From Halorubrum sp. F4 (lineage in GTDB: Archaea > Halobacteriota > Halobacteria > Halobacteriales > Haloferacaceae), in the NCBI RefSeq assembly GCF_027257195.1, contig NZ_JAPDFS010000004.1, forward strand, positions 244,048-308,047: a stretch of DNA of 64,000 nucleotides, read 5' to 3'. Positions 1-8,390 of the stretch are shown here, piece after piece; positions within the stretch are counted from its first letter, which is position 1, and the number at the start of each line of letters is the position of its first letter. A program made the translations under genes and the position numbers. The notes beneath the pieces are model-generated. The model was not told the DNA's origin, did not search any database, and saw nothing but the letters and a program-made list of their open reading frames with translations.

Positions 1-58
1 CGGGCCGCCGCCAGCGACTCCCTCGCACCGGCGGTTCGCGGCCCGTTGGGCCGCTCAC
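1..58 (-). CDS. possible 5' end of a leaderless gene running off the left edge
   Basis: A GTG codon on the minus strand at 56-58 opens a frame that stays open to the window edge (about 19 codons, beginning with Ser-Gly-Pro-Thr-Gly-Arg). A TATA-like CATTTATAAAG lies at 81-91 on the same strand, about 26 bp upstream of this GTG, the distance expected for a leaderless haloarchaeal transcript. An ATG at 73-75 opens the same frame but sits too close to that box. The visible peptide is too short to recognise. It would follow the P-type ATPase in the same direction. A chance open frame is quite possible. Confidence 0.25.
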   Translation of the reverse strand, partial: MSGPTGREPPVRGSRWRRP

Positions 59-80
59 CGGGGCGCGCCACCGCATCGTT

Positions 81-122
81 CTTTATAAATGATCGTCACA
101 TCAGTCGGCGTCGTTTAAATAC
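81..122 (-). promoter_or_regulatory. two TATA-like elements downstream of the P-type ATPase
   Basis: Read on the minus strand, a TATTTAAA-type element lies near 114-121 and CATTTATAAAG at 81-91. Both fall in the only AT-rich patch of the gap between the ATPase stop and the left edge. They suggest a separate promoter for the gene at the left edge. Which box is used cannot be told. Confidence 0.4.
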
Positions 123-206
123 CTCTTGCCGCCGGCGATCTGTCATACCCACTCCCGTCATCAGTTAGGACATCGTTCGGCGATCCGTTGTTTCACGGAG
201 CGACCC

Positions 207-2693
207 TCACAGCACCGACCGAGTCGAGTTCGTCACGACGATACCGCTGCTGGCGGCCATCGCCAGCGCGGCGAAGAAGGGGTTGAGCATCCCCGCGACC
301 GCGAGCGGGAAGGCAACCGCGTTGTAACACAGCGCCCACGCCACGTTCTCCCGAATGCGGCGCCGCGTCCCGGCCGCGAGGTCGAACACCGTTTCGACCG
401 TGTCGAGACCCTCCCCGGCGATCACGACGTCCGCGGCCTCGACGGCGCGGGCCGTCCCGTCACCCATCGCGATGCCGAGATCGGCCGCCGCGAGCGCCGG
501 CGCGTCGTTCGTCCCGTCCCCGACCATCACGGTGGTTCCGTCGGCGGCGAACCCGCGGATCGCCTCGAGCTTGCCGTTCGGGGGCACGCCGGCGAAGACC
601 TCGTCCACCGCGGGATGGTTCCGGAACCGGTCGGCTCGAGGGCCGTCGTCGCCGGTCAGGACCGCCACCTCGCGGTCGGCGAACGCTTCGAGCGCCGACG
701 ACCAGCCCTGGCGGTCACGGTCCTCGACGGCTATCACCCCGCGAGCCGCGCCATCCCACCCCACCACGACCGGCAGTGCACCTCGGTCGACGACGGCTTC
801 GATACGGTCCCGCAGATGGTCGGGAGCCGGACCGCACTCGCGTTCGACGAGGTCGACAGTTCCGACGGCGACGCGCACTCCGGCCGTTCGAGAGGTGGAC
901 TCGTCGAGGTCGTCGACGACGAGCGTCCCCGAGACGCCCGATCCGGGATGACGGGTGAACGACTCGACCGTCGTCGCCTCGACGTCGTTACCGGCCGTCC
1001 GTCGGTCGTCGGCCGCCGCCTCCCGGATCGCGTCCGCGACCGGGTGATCGGCGCGGCGTTCGATCGCGGCGGCGCGCCGGAGCGCCCGATCGTCGCCGTA
1101 CGTCGCGCCGACGCGCATCTCCCCCGCGGTGAGGGTCCCGGTCTTATCGAACACGACCGTGTCGGCCTCCCGAGCGACCTCGAACACCGAGTCGTCCGTG
1201 ACGACCACGCCGCGGTCGAGCGCGTCGCGGAGCCCGCCGGAGACGGCGAGCGGGGTGGCAAGCCCCATCGCACACGGACAGGAGACGACGAGCACGGTCA
1301 ATCCGGCGAGCATCGCGGCGGCGACCGTTCCGCCGGTCGCCAGCCGCCAGCCGGCGACGAGCAGCCCGAGCGTCAACACGACCGGCACGAAGACGGTCGC
1401 GAGCGCGTCGACGAACCGCTGGATCCCCGGCGTAGCGGTCTGGACCTCCCAGAGTGCGGCGGCGAGGCGATCCGCGGTACTCTCCGCGTCCTCGCCGACC
1501 CGCAGCACGACCGCGCCGTCCGAACCGTGTCCGTCGGCTCCATCGACGTCACCGAGCAGGGTCGCGCCGCCGATCACGGTCTCTCCGGGTCCCTTTCGAA
1601 CGGGGAGCGACTCCCCGGTGATCACGGACTCGTCGACGTCGGCGGTCCCCTCGATGAGTGTGCCGTCGATCGGGACGCGTTCGCCCGGCGTGACCCGGAC
1701 CCGATCGTCCGGTTCGAGCTCCGTGACGGGGACGGTTTCCGGTCCGGTTTCGGTGAGCCGGGTGGCCGACTCGACGCGAGCGGCCGTGACGGTCTCGAGC
1801 AGGTCGTTCGCCTGCGACCGGACGCGTCCCTCGTAGTGCCGGCCGAGCGAGACGACCATCACGACGGCGACGGTGACGTCGTAGTACAGGTGCGTTCGCC
1901 CGGTCGCGAGAGCGAGCGTGCTGTACGCGTACGCGGACAGCGCGGCGACCGCGACGAGGAGATCCATGTTCGGCCGGCGCGCCCGGACGCTCACGTACGC
2001 GCCCCGGAGGAGCGGTGCACCGGTGTACGCCAACAGGGCGGTCGTAAGCAGAGCGATGAACGCCAGCGGGAGATACCATCCCACGACGGTGGTCGTATCG
2101 ATCGCGAGGACGTTCGTCTCGACGCCGAGGTAGCTCGGGTAGAGCGAAAGGACGTACCACGGCATGATGAGCATCGTGAGGAATCCCCCGACGACGACCC
2201 GCTCGATCGTCCCGTCGTCCGGACGGGCCGTAGATTCGTCACCGTCGGTTACGCCGAGATCCGTCGACGCCTCGTCTCGAAACCGAAGCGTGTATCCGTA
2301 CCCGGAGAGCGCCTCCGGAAGCTCCTCCCGTCCGATCTCCTCCGGATCGTAGACGACCCTGGCGGTCTCGGTGCCGTAGTTCGCCTCCACGGCGTGGACT
2401 CCCGCACGATCTCCGCCGCGTAGGCTGAGGAACGCCTCGCAGGTCGTACAGTGCATCCCGTCGACCGCCAGATAGGCCTCGGTGACGCCCGACGTGAGCG
2501 CCGTCTCGATCGCCGAAACGTCGCTTTCGGTCGTCGCCCCCTCCAGCGGCGTTTCGACGTCGTCCGCATCGTCAACCTCGCCGAGGCGACGGGCCACCTC
2601 CAAACAGCCGCGGCAGCAGAACTCGCCGTCGACGTCGGCCGTCCTGACGGGAGGATTCGGAACCGGGAGATCACAGAGCCGACAGTCGGCCAT
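207..2693 (-). CDS. heavy-metal translocating P-type (P1B) ATPase, FixI/CopA-like
   Basis: An integral membrane pump that couples ATP hydrolysis to metal-ion transport, most likely copper. The 828-residue protein starts with a Cys-rich module (C4, C7, C26, C27, C30) as in FixI/CcoI-type ATPases, followed by a heavy-metal-associated domain with the metal site H81-C-T-T-C85. The transmembrane CPC metal motif is at 472-474, the phosphorylated Asp is D516 in DKTGT, and a GDGTNDAPAL hinge lies near the C-terminus. I chose the ATG at 2693 because it starts directly before the Cys module; an in-frame ATG at 2714 would add seven residues, and the frame is open further upstream through repeat DNA that does not look coding. 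FixI-type pumps load copper into haem-copper oxidases, so a role in oxidase assembly is a reasonable inference; export for detoxification is the alternative. No partner gene is visible in the window. Confidence 0.9.
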   Translation of the reverse strand: MADCRLCDLPVPNPPVRTADVDGEFCCRGCLEVARRLGEVDDADDVETPLEGATTESDVSAIETALTSGVTEAYLAVDGMHCTTCEAFLSLRGGDRAGVHAVEANYGTETARVVYDPEEIGREELPEALSGYGYTLRFRDEASTDLGVTDGDESTARPDDGTIERVVVGGFLTMLIMPWYVLSLYPSYLGVETNVLAIDTTTVVGWYLPLAFIALLTTALLAYTGAPLLRGAYVSVRARRPNMDLLVAVAALSAYAYSTLALATGRTHLYYDVTVAVVMVVSLGRHYEGRVRSQANDLLETVTAARVESATRLTETGPETVPVTELEPDDRVRVTPGERVPIDGTLIEGTADVDESVITGESLPVRKGPGETVIGGATLLGDVDGADGHGSDGAVVLRVGEDAESTADRLAAALWEVQTATPGIQRFVDALATVFVPVVLTLGLLVAGWRLATGGTVAAAMLAGLTVLVVSCPCAMGLATPLAVSGGLRDALDRGVVVTDDSVFEVAREADTVVFDKTGTLTAGEMRVGATYGDDRALRRAAAIERRADHPVADAIREAAADDRRTAGNDVEATTVESFTRHPGSGVSGTLVVDDLDESTSRTAGVRVAVGTVDLVERECGPAPDHLRDRIEAVVDRGALPVVVGWDGAARGVIAVEDRDRQGWSSALEAFADREVAVLTGDDGPRADRFRNHPAVDEVFAGVPPNGKLEAIRGFAADGTTVMVGDGTNDAPALAAADLGIAMGDGTARAVEAADVVIAGEGLDTVETVFDLAAGTRRRIRENVAWALCYNAVAFPLAVAGMLNPFFAALAMAASSGIVVTNSTRSVL

Positions 2694-2870
2694 CGTCTGT
2701 GATCGTTCGGCCATCCGGGAGTCGTTATCCACGAACCTGTTCGGGATCTGGTATCGAAATCCGTCGGGTCGAGCCACTCTCGCGTCCGGACGGATCGCGA
2801 TCGTCCCCTGGAGGAACGTCCTCCGCCCATCTCGCTGGCTCCCGTTCGTTTCGCTCACGGGAACGGAGGA

Positions 2871-2940
2871 ACGGCCACCCGAAGGCCGTCGCTCATCGAG
2901 TGAAAGTGCGGGAGAAGTGGGCCGGCACGAATTTTGAATC
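2871..2940. repeat. 70-bp direct repeat, copy 1
   Basis: Begins ACGGCCACCCGAAGGCCG and ends GAATTTTGAATC. It matches copy 2 at 2973-3041 base for base except for one extra T in the terminal T-run. The first 18 bases contain CGGCC...GGCCG arms and can fold into a small hairpin. Confidence 0.9.
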
Positions 2941-2943
2941 ACC

Positions 2944-2960
2944 GCGGAGCGAGGCTCCGC
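2944..2960. repeat. perfect hairpin GCGGAGC-gag-GCTCCGC
   Basis: Seven-base perfect arms with a three-base loop, in the 32-bp spacer between repeat copies 1 and 2. It could end transcription of trmY, which runs leftwards into this region, or belong to the repeat element. Confidence 0.75.
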
Positions 2961-2972
2961 GAGGACGTGGTT

Positions 2973-3041
2973 ACGGCCACCCGAAGGCCGTCGCTCATCG
3001 AGTGAAAGTGCGGGAGAAGTGGGCCGGCACGAATTTGAATC
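2973..3041. repeat. 69-bp direct repeat, copy 2
   Basis: Second copy of the element at 2871-2940, with a single-base deletion in the T-run near its end. It is preceded by CGTGGTT, which also precedes the truncated third copy, so the true unit may start seven bases earlier. Confidence 0.9.
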
Positions 3042-3065
3042 GTGGTTACGGCCACCCGAAGGCCG
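3042..3065. repeat. truncated third copy of the direct repeat
   Basis: GTGGTT followed by ACGGCCACCCGAAGGCCG (3048-3065) repeats the start of copies 1 and 2 and then diverges. It abuts copy 2, so the array looks like a partial tandem amplification. Confidence 0.75.
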
Positions 3066-3175
3066 AAGGATACCAAGCTACCCCACCGGCCCGCATCACA
3101 AGGGAGGCCGTTCGTTCTTTTAATCCTTCCGAAAACGGGGTGATCGGAGGAACGCAACCGGCGGCGGAGCGGAAC

Positions 3176-3772
3176 TCAGTACGCCGTATAGCCGTCCGTA
3201 TCGAGCCAGTTGTGGACGACCGAGACGGTATGGTCGGCGTGGAGACGCTCGGGGCCGACGCGAAGCCGTCGATCGCACGCGTCCGCGAGCAGGGACGATT
3301 CCGTCTCCGAGAAGTCGTGATGGTCCGAGAGGACGAACACCGGGTCGTCCGGCGGTTCGGCCTCGACGAGCGGCGCTCCCTCCTCGTGGAGCTGGACGAG
3401 CGTTCCGGCGGCGGCGAGATGCTCGAGCGTCGCCGACAGCCCCATTCGACGCAGCTCGACGCCGGGAGAGACGTCGGCCGGCATGTGGCCGATCGCGTCC
3501 TCGCGGGCGGCGAGCGCGTCACGGACTCGAGCGGCGACGTTCCGCTCGTCCGGATGGAGGTGACGGAGGGTCGCGGCGTCGAACGTGACGGTGAGCTCGT
3601 CGGCACAGACGAGGTGGACCCTGGCGTCCTCGCGGATGCCGTGCGAGAGGAAGACGCCCGTCGACACGCACCGACAGAGGAGGTCGAGCCGGCCCGCGCC
3701 GGGGATGTCGGAGAGGGAGATCGCGTCCGGGTCGGTGGGCACGTCGTGGCCGACGACGACGAACTGGCGCAT
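3176..3772 (-). CDS. trmY: tRNA (pseudouridine(54)-N(1))-methyltransferase TrmY
   Basis: Methylates N1 of pseudouridine 54 in the T-loop of archaeal tRNAs using S-adenosylmethionine, giving the m1-pseudouridine that replaces ribothymidine. The 198-residue protein has the length and the N-terminal signature (MRQFVVVGHD) of archaeal TrmY, a SPOUT-fold dimeric enzyme. The C-terminal segment with LSDHHDF and RLHADH matches the knotted cofactor-binding end of the family. The start ATG at 3772 gives the standard N-terminus. It is transcribed divergently from the zinc-finger gene at 3823, with about 50 bp between the starts. Its 3' end runs into the repeat region. Recognition rests on overall sequence memory, which is strong for this family. 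Confidence 0.92.
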   Translation of the reverse strand: MRQFVVVGHDVPTDPDAISLSDIPGAGRLDLLCRCVSTGVFLSHGIREDARVHLVCADELTVTFDAATLRHLHPDERNVAARVRDALAAREDAIGHMPADVSPGVELRRMGLSATLEHLAAAGTLVQLHEEGAPLVEAEPPDDPVFVLSDHHDFSETESSLLADACDRRLRVGPERLHADHTVSVVHNWLDTDGYTAY

Positions 3773-3822
3773 ACGCGTCGGTCCGCCCGAACCGTCATAA
3801 GCGACGCGACCGACGGTCGGAC

Positions 3823-4035
3823 GTGAGCGTCACCGGACTCTGTCAGATCTGTGAGAACGCCCCGGCCCGACACGCCTGCCGGTACTGCGGACGACAGGTC
3901 TGTAAGGACCACTGGAACGAGGCGGTCGGCGCGTGTACCGCCTGTGCGGAGGTCGGCAAGGGCGACACTGACCGGGACACCGACGGCGACCGCTTCGACG
4001 GGGACGACCCGCCGGAGGGATTCCGGGTCGACTGA
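3823..4035 (+). CDS. small HIT/B-box-like zinc-finger protein
   Basis: A 70-residue protein with a GTG start. Its N-terminal half carries C7-x2-C10, C19-x2-C22, C27-x2-H30 and C38-x2-C41, the spacing of a cross-braced HIT- or B-box-type zinc finger binding two zinc ions. The rest is an acidic, probably disordered tail. Haloarchaea encode several such micro-proteins, and most have no assigned function. GTG is the only start that keeps the whole finger and lies just downstream of the divergent trmY promoter. Role unknown; protein or RNA binding is likely from the fold. It ends 18 bp before the convergent pyrF stop. Confidence 0.75.
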   Translation: MSVTGLCQICENAPARHACRYCGRQVCKDHWNEAVGACTACAEVGKGDTDRDTDGDRFDGDDPPEGFRVD

Positions 4036-4053
4036 CTTCGACGCGACGAGCGA

Positions 4054-4884
4054 CTACCGGTGTCGATTCAGTCGCCGTTTGAGCCGTTTCGCCGCGTCGC
4101 CGGCGGCCCCGAAGTACGTCGCCTCGTCGTCGGGACGGGTCGCCTCCTCGCCGGCGAAGACGATCCCCCGCGAGGAGTTCACGAGCCCGACGTCGACGTC
4201 GGCGTCCGGGTACGCCGCGAGCCCGTGTTCGACCGCCGCCTCGGCGTCGCCGCCCTGCGCGCCGACGCCGGGGACGAGAAACGGGATCCCCGGGACGATC
4301 TCCCTGACCGCCGCGAGCTCGTCGGGCGTCGTCGCGCCGACGACGAGGCCGACGTTGCCGTTCGCGTTCCAGACGTCCGCGAGCGCGGCGACGCGCTCGT
4401 ATACCGGCTCGCCGGATGCGAGTTCGAGGTCCTGGAGATCGCTCCCGCCGGGATTCGACGTTCGGCAGAGCACGAACACGCCCTCCTCCTCCCGATCGAG
4501 GAACGGTTGGAGCGAATCGCGACCCAGGTACGGGTTCACGGTGATCGCGTCGACCCACTCAAGCACCTCGGCGTACCGCCGGGTGGTGTTGCCGATGTCG
4601 GCGCGTTTGGCGTCGAGAAGCACCGGGACGTCCTTGCCGGCCGCGTAGGCGACGGTCTCTTTAAGCGCGCGCCAGCCGTCCGCGTCCTCGTAGAAGGCCG
4701 CGTTCGGTTTGTAGCAGGCGGCGTGCTCGTGAGTCGCGTCGATGATCCGGCGGTTGAACGCCCATCGCGGCAGGTCGGCGTCGGAGAGGAACGCCGGGAT
4801 CCGGTCCGGGTCCGGGTCGAGCCCGACCGAGACGACGCTGTCGGTCCGTTCGATCCGGTCCGCGAGACGGTCGAAGAAGCGCAT
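4054..4884 (-). CDS. pyrF: orotidine 5'-phosphate decarboxylase (type 2)
   Basis: Catalyses the last step of UMP synthesis, decarboxylation of OMP. The 276-residue TIM-barrel protein carries the catalytic array DAKRADI at 91-97 (D91, K93, D96) and the phosphate-binding VPGVGAQGG segment typical of the longer type 2 enzymes. The ATG at 4884 gives the standard MRFFDRL-type N-terminus. A TATA-like GTTTAG lies about 25-30 bp upstream, consistent with a leaderless transcript. The next gene on the same strand upstream is carB, which feeds the same pathway, but the 229-bp gap with a structured element between them argues for separate transcription. Confidence 0.95.
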   Translation of the reverse strand: MRFFDRLADRIERTDSVVSVGLDPDPDRIPAFLSDADLPRWAFNRRIIDATHEHAACYKPNAAFYEDADGWRALKETVAYAAGKDVPVLLDAKRADIGNTTRRYAEVLEWVDAITVNPYLGRDSLQPFLDREEEGVFVLCRTSNPGGSDLQDLELASGEPVYERVAALADVWNANGNVGLVVGATTPDELAAVREIVPGIPFLVPGVGAQGGDAEAAVEHGLAAYPDADVDVGLVNSSRGIVFAGEEATRPDDEATYFGAAGDAAKRLKRRLNRHR

Positions 4885-4992
4885 ACTCGGTGTGGGACGG
4901 GGTCCAGACTAAACGTTGTGTTCCGTTCCAGCCGGTCCCGTGGCAGTTCCCGTCTCCGGGGAACGATACGACCGTTCAAAAGACATGACGCG

Positions 4993-5059
4993 CCACGCTC
5001 GCCGTGACCTGAGGACCGCCCCACGGTGGTCAAGGCGGGTGTGTGGCGAGCTAGCGTGG
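4993..5059. other. nested stem-loop structure between carB and pyrF
   Basis: An outer stem pairs CCACGCT (4993-4999) with AGCGTGG (5053-5059) and continues CGCC (5000-5003) with GGCG (5045-5048), leaving a four-base bulge. Inside it, GACCGCC (5014-5020) pairs with GGTGGTC (5025-5031) around a four-base loop. It lies just downstream of the carB stop and upstream of pyrF. It could be a terminator, a leader-RNA structure or a small RNA; no known family is recognised. Confidence 0.55.
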
Positions 5060-5113
5060 GATACCGTGAGGATCGCAACGCCGCCTGTTCGTTATCGTCC
5101 CGCTCGAGCGGCG

Positions 5114-8100
5114 CTACTCGCCCCAGTTCTCGACGCGCTTCGGGCGGTCGGATACCGCCATCACGTCGAGATCGTCGTTCGCGTGGTCGAGCGCCTCGAG
5201 CGCCGCGTTCGCGCTCGCGTGCGTCGAGAAGTAGGTGATCTCCTCCTCGACGGCCACCTCCAACAGTTCGCGCTGGCGCGAGACGATGAGGTCGATCTCG
5301 CCGCGACGCGCCGCCTCGATGAGGTCGGTCGCCGTGGACAGCTGGAAGTGCTCGGAGAATCCCTCGACGAGCGCCTCGCCCTCGTCCGTGTCGGGATCGG
5401 GGAACTCCTCCGCGGAGAGGTCGACCACGGCGGTACCCGACTCGGGGATCGGCTTGCCGGTCGCGTCCTGGGCCTTGTCGTACGCCCTTCCGAACGAGCG
5501 AGCGGTGCCCATGACCTCGCCCGTCGACTTCATTTCGGGGCCGAGACGGGGGTCGGATCCCGGTAAGCGGTCGAACGGGAGGACGACCTCCTTCACGCTC
5601 AGGTGTTCCGGGACCTGCTCGTCGACGTCGAGATCGGCGAGCGTGACGTCGTCGGTCATCACCTTCGCCGCGAGCTTGGCGATCGGGACGCCCGTCGCCT
5701 TCGAGACGAACGGAACGGTCCGCGAGGAGCGGGGATTCGCCTCGAGGACGTACACCTCGGCGGTCGTCGTCGGGTCGTGAACGCCCGTCACCGCCAGCTG
5801 AACGTTGAGGAGCCCGACCGTGTCGAGCGCACGGGCGATGTCCTCGGTCACCTCACGAACCCGTTCGAGCGTCGCATCCTCGAGCGAGCGCGGCGGGATC
5901 ATACACGCGGAGTCGCCCGAGTGGACCCCCGCGCTCTCGACGTGCTCCATCACGCCGCCGATAAGGACGTCTTCCCCGTCGGCCACGGCATCGACGTCGA
6001 GTTCGACCGCGTCGTCGAGGAACTCGTCGATCAGGATCGGCTTGTCCGGGGAGACCCGGACCGCCTCCTCGATGTACTCCTCCAGTTCGGCGTCGTCGTC
6101 GACGACCCGCATCGCACGTCCGCCGAGGACGTAGGAGGGGCGCACGAGCACGGGGTAGCCGATCCGGTGGGCCAGATCGAGCGCCTCCTGTCGGCTCGTG
6201 GCCGTGCCGCCCTCGGGCTGTGCGACGCCGATCTCGTCCATCAGGACGTTGAACCGGTCGCGGTCCTCGGCTAAGTCCATCGCCTCGACGCTGGTCCCCA
6301 TGACCTCGCAGTCGAGGCCGCGACGCTCGATCTCGTCCTTCAGCGGCTCGCCCACGTTGACGGACGTCTGGCCGCCGAACTGGACCATCACGCCGTCCGC
6401 GCCCGTCGTCTCGATCACGTCGGCGATCTCCTCGGCGGAGATCGGCTCGAAGAAGAGCCCGTCGGAGGTGTCGTAGTCGGTCGAGACGGTCTCGGGGTTG
6501 TTGTTGACGACGTGGGCGTCGATCCCGAGTTCGCGGAGCGCGCGGACCGCGTGGACCGCACAGTAGTCGAACTCGACGCCCTGCCCGATCCGGATCGGGC
6601 CGCCGCCGACGACGACCACGCTCTCGACGTCCGGATCGACGCGGACCTCGTTCGACGCCCCGGCCGTGTCGGCACCCGCCAGGAACTCGGGGAGACGGGC
6701 GGAGTAGTAGTACGGGGTGGACGCCTCGAACTCTCCCGCGCAGGTGTCGACCTGCTTGAAGGTACGGTCGGGGACCGTGGACTCGACGTCGCCGACCGCG
6801 GCCTCCGTACCGCCGTCGCCCGCGACCGCGGCGATCTCGGCGTTCGTCCGGCCGGCCATCGCGGCCGCGGTGAAGTCGCCCTCGGCGGCCGCCGCGGTCG
6901 CGTCGGCGACGTTCTCGAACCGTTCGACGTACCACCGATGGATCTCGGTGAGTTCGACCACGTCGTCGACGTCGTAGCCGCGGTCGAACGCCTCGAACAT
7001 CGCGTACGGGCGGTCGGGACTGGGCCGCTCGAGGTACTCCGTCTCGAGTTCCCCGTCCGACACCGCCTCGAAGTCGACGGCGGGGTCGTACTCCGAGGAG
7101 CGTAGCGCCTTCGTGAGGCTCTCCTCGAACGTCCGACCGATCGACATCGCCTCGCCGGTCGACTTCATCGCCGTCCCGAGCTCGAAGTCGACGTCGTCGA
7201 ACTTGTCGATGGGCCAGCGCGGCACCTTCGTCACCACGTAGTCGATGGCGGGCTCGAAGGCGGCCGTCGTCTCGCCGGTGATCTCGTTGTCGATCTCGTG
7301 GAGCCGCTTGCCGAGCGCGACCTTCGCGGTGACGCGGGCGATCGGGTAGCCGGTCGCCTTCGACGCGAGCGCCGAGGAGCGTGACACGCGCGGGTTCACC
7401 TCGACGACGCGGTACTCCCCGCCGGGCGTGCCGTCGTCGTGCCACGCGAACTGGATGTTACAGCCGCCCTGAATGCCCAGGTCGCGGATGACCTCGAGCG
7501 CCGCGTCCCGCATCTCCTGGTGGCCGTCGTCAGGAATGACCTGCGAGGGAGTGACGACCGTCGACTCGCCGGTGTGGATCCCCATCGGGTCGATGTTCTC
7601 CATGTTACAGATGATGATACACGAGTCGTCGGCGTCGCGCATCACCTCGTACTCGAGCTCGACCCAGCCGGCGATGGACTCCGTGATCAGCACCTCGCTG
7701 TTCCGCGAGAGCCGGAGCCCCTTGCGGACGCGCTCGACGAGCTCGTCGAACTCGTGGACGACGCCCGACCCGGATCCGCCGAGCGTGTACGTCGTCCGGG
7801 CGATGACCGGAAGGCCGCCGACCGCGTCGACGGCCGCCTCGACGCGGTCGACGAGGTCCTCGTCGGTCAGCGCGGCGACCGACTCGTCCTCGTCGAGCGA
7901 GATGGTCGTGGACTTCGGAACGGGCTGACCGAGGTCCTCCATCCGCTGCCGGAAGAGGTCGCGGTCCTCCGTCGCGTAGATGGTGTCGAGCGGCGTGCCC
8001 ATCACGTCGACGTCGTACTCCTCGAGGATGCCCAGCTCGGCGAGCTCGGCGGTGACGTTGAGCCCGGTCTGGCCGCCGAGTCCGGCGATGACGCCGTCAG

Positions 8101-8338
8101 GCTCCTCGATCCGGATGACCTCCGCGATCGCCTCGGGCGTGATCGGCTCGATGTACACCCGATCGGCGGTCTCGGGGTCGGTCATGATCGTCGCCGGGTT
8201 CGAGTTCACGAGGACGACTCGTGCGCCCTCCTCCTGAAGCGCGCGACACGCCTGCGCCCCGGAGTAGTCGAACTCCGCCGCCTGTCCGATCTGGATCGGC
8301 CCGCTACCGATGAGCAGTATGGTGCGGTCCTCGCTCAT
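5114..8338 (-). CDS. carB: carbamoyl-phosphate synthase large subunit
   Basis: Makes carbamoyl phosphate from bicarbonate, ammonia and two ATP for pyrimidine and arginine synthesis. The 1074-residue protein has the usual duplicated ATP-grasp architecture. The first half opens with IGSGPIQIGQAAEFDYSG near residue 7, and the second with VGGGPIRIGQGVEFDY near residue 590, each followed by ATP-grasp blocks. An acidic, Ala-rich linker joins the halves. The C-terminal MGS-type allosteric domain is recognisable by EAARRGEIDLIVS but seems to lack the loop that in E. coli CarB contains the GTA and VNKV effector-binding segments. The small subunit carA is not in the window. The ATG at 8338 lies about 27 bp from a TATA box, and two palindromes lie further upstream. 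Confidence 0.96.
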   Translation of the reverse strand: MSEDRTILLIGSGPIQIGQAAEFDYSGAQACRALQEEGARVVLVNSNPATIMTDPETADRVYIEPITPEAIAEVIRIEEPDGVIAGLGGQTGLNVTAELAELGILEEYDVDVMGTPLDTIYATEDRDLFRQRMEDLGQPVPKSTTISLDEDESVAALTDEDLVDRVEAAVDAVGGLPVIARTTYTLGGSGSGVVHEFDELVERVRKGLRLSRNSEVLITESIAGWVELEYEVMRDADDSCIIICNMENIDPMGIHTGESTVVTPSQVIPDDGHQEMRDAALEVIRDLGIQGGCNIQFAWHDDGTPGGEYRVVEVNPRVSRSSALASKATGYPIARVTAKVALGKRLHEIDNEITGETTAAFEPAIDYVVTKVPRWPIDKFDDVDFELGTAMKSTGEAMSIGRTFEESLTKALRSSEYDPAVDFEAVSDGELETEYLERPSPDRPYAMFEAFDRGYDVDDVVELTEIHRWYVERFENVADATAAAAEGDFTAAAMAGRTNAEIAAVAGDGGTEAAVGDVESTVPDRTFKQVDTCAGEFEASTPYYYSARLPEFLAGADTAGASNEVRVDPDVESVVVVGGGPIRIGQGVEFDYCAVHAVRALRELGIDAHVVNNNPETVSTDYDTSDGLFFEPISAEEIADVIETTGADGVMVQFGGQTSVNVGEPLKDEIERRGLDCEVMGTSVEAMDLAEDRDRFNVLMDEIGVAQPEGGTATSRQEALDLAHRIGYPVLVRPSYVLGGRAMRVVDDDAELEEYIEEAVRVSPDKPILIDEFLDDAVELDVDAVADGEDVLIGGVMEHVESAGVHSGDSACMIPPRSLEDATLERVREVTEDIARALDTVGLLNVQLAVTGVHDPTTTAEVYVLEANPRSSRTVPFVSKATGVPIAKLAAKVMTDDVTLADLDVDEQVPEHLSVKEVVLPFDRLPGSDPRLGPEMKSTGEVMGTARSFGRAYDKAQDATGKPIPESGTAVVDLSAEEFPDPDTDEGEALVEGFSEHFQLSTATDLIEAARRGEIDLIVSRQRELLEVAVEEEITYFSTHASANAALEALDHANDDLDVMAVSDRPKRVENWGE

Positions 8339-8361
8339 TGTCGCGACGGAGTACGCTCATC

Positions 8362-8369
8362 GTAATAAG
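8362..8369 (-). promoter_or_regulatory. carB TATA box
   Basis: CTTATTAC on the minus strand, centred about 27 bp upstream of the carB ATG, so the transcript is probably leaderless. Confidence 0.6.
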
Positions 8370-8390
8370 GCCGACGATAAAGTACGAATC

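Larger units (their letters stand above)
2715..3175. other. 461-bp non-coding, repeat-rich region
   Basis: Between the ATPase start and the trmY stop. Open frames cross it on both strands but consist largely of translated repeats and show no recognisable protein. It holds an imperfect inverted repeat around 2840-2870 (CCCGT...ACGGG), two near-identical 69-70 bp direct repeats, a third truncated copy, and a perfect 7-bp-stem hairpin. The segment adjoining the ATPase (2715-2820) must hold its promoter, but I cannot point to a clear TATA box. Confidence 0.7.

Noticed and set aside
126..2423. Long open frame (765 codons) on the plus strand opposite the P-type ATPase
   Set aside because: High-GC shadow frame: Arg/Asp/Gly-rich low-quality protein, no recognisable motif, while the minus strand encodes a complete P-type ATPase.
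2871..3065. CRISPR array or insertion sequence
   Set aside because: Only two full copies about 70 bp long, unequal to CRISPR geometry; no terminal inverted repeats, target-site duplication or transposase.
2699..3826. 375-codon frame crossing the repeat region
   Set aside because: Its product contains translated repeats (GHPKAVAHRVKVREKW twice) and then shadows trmY; no evidence of coding.
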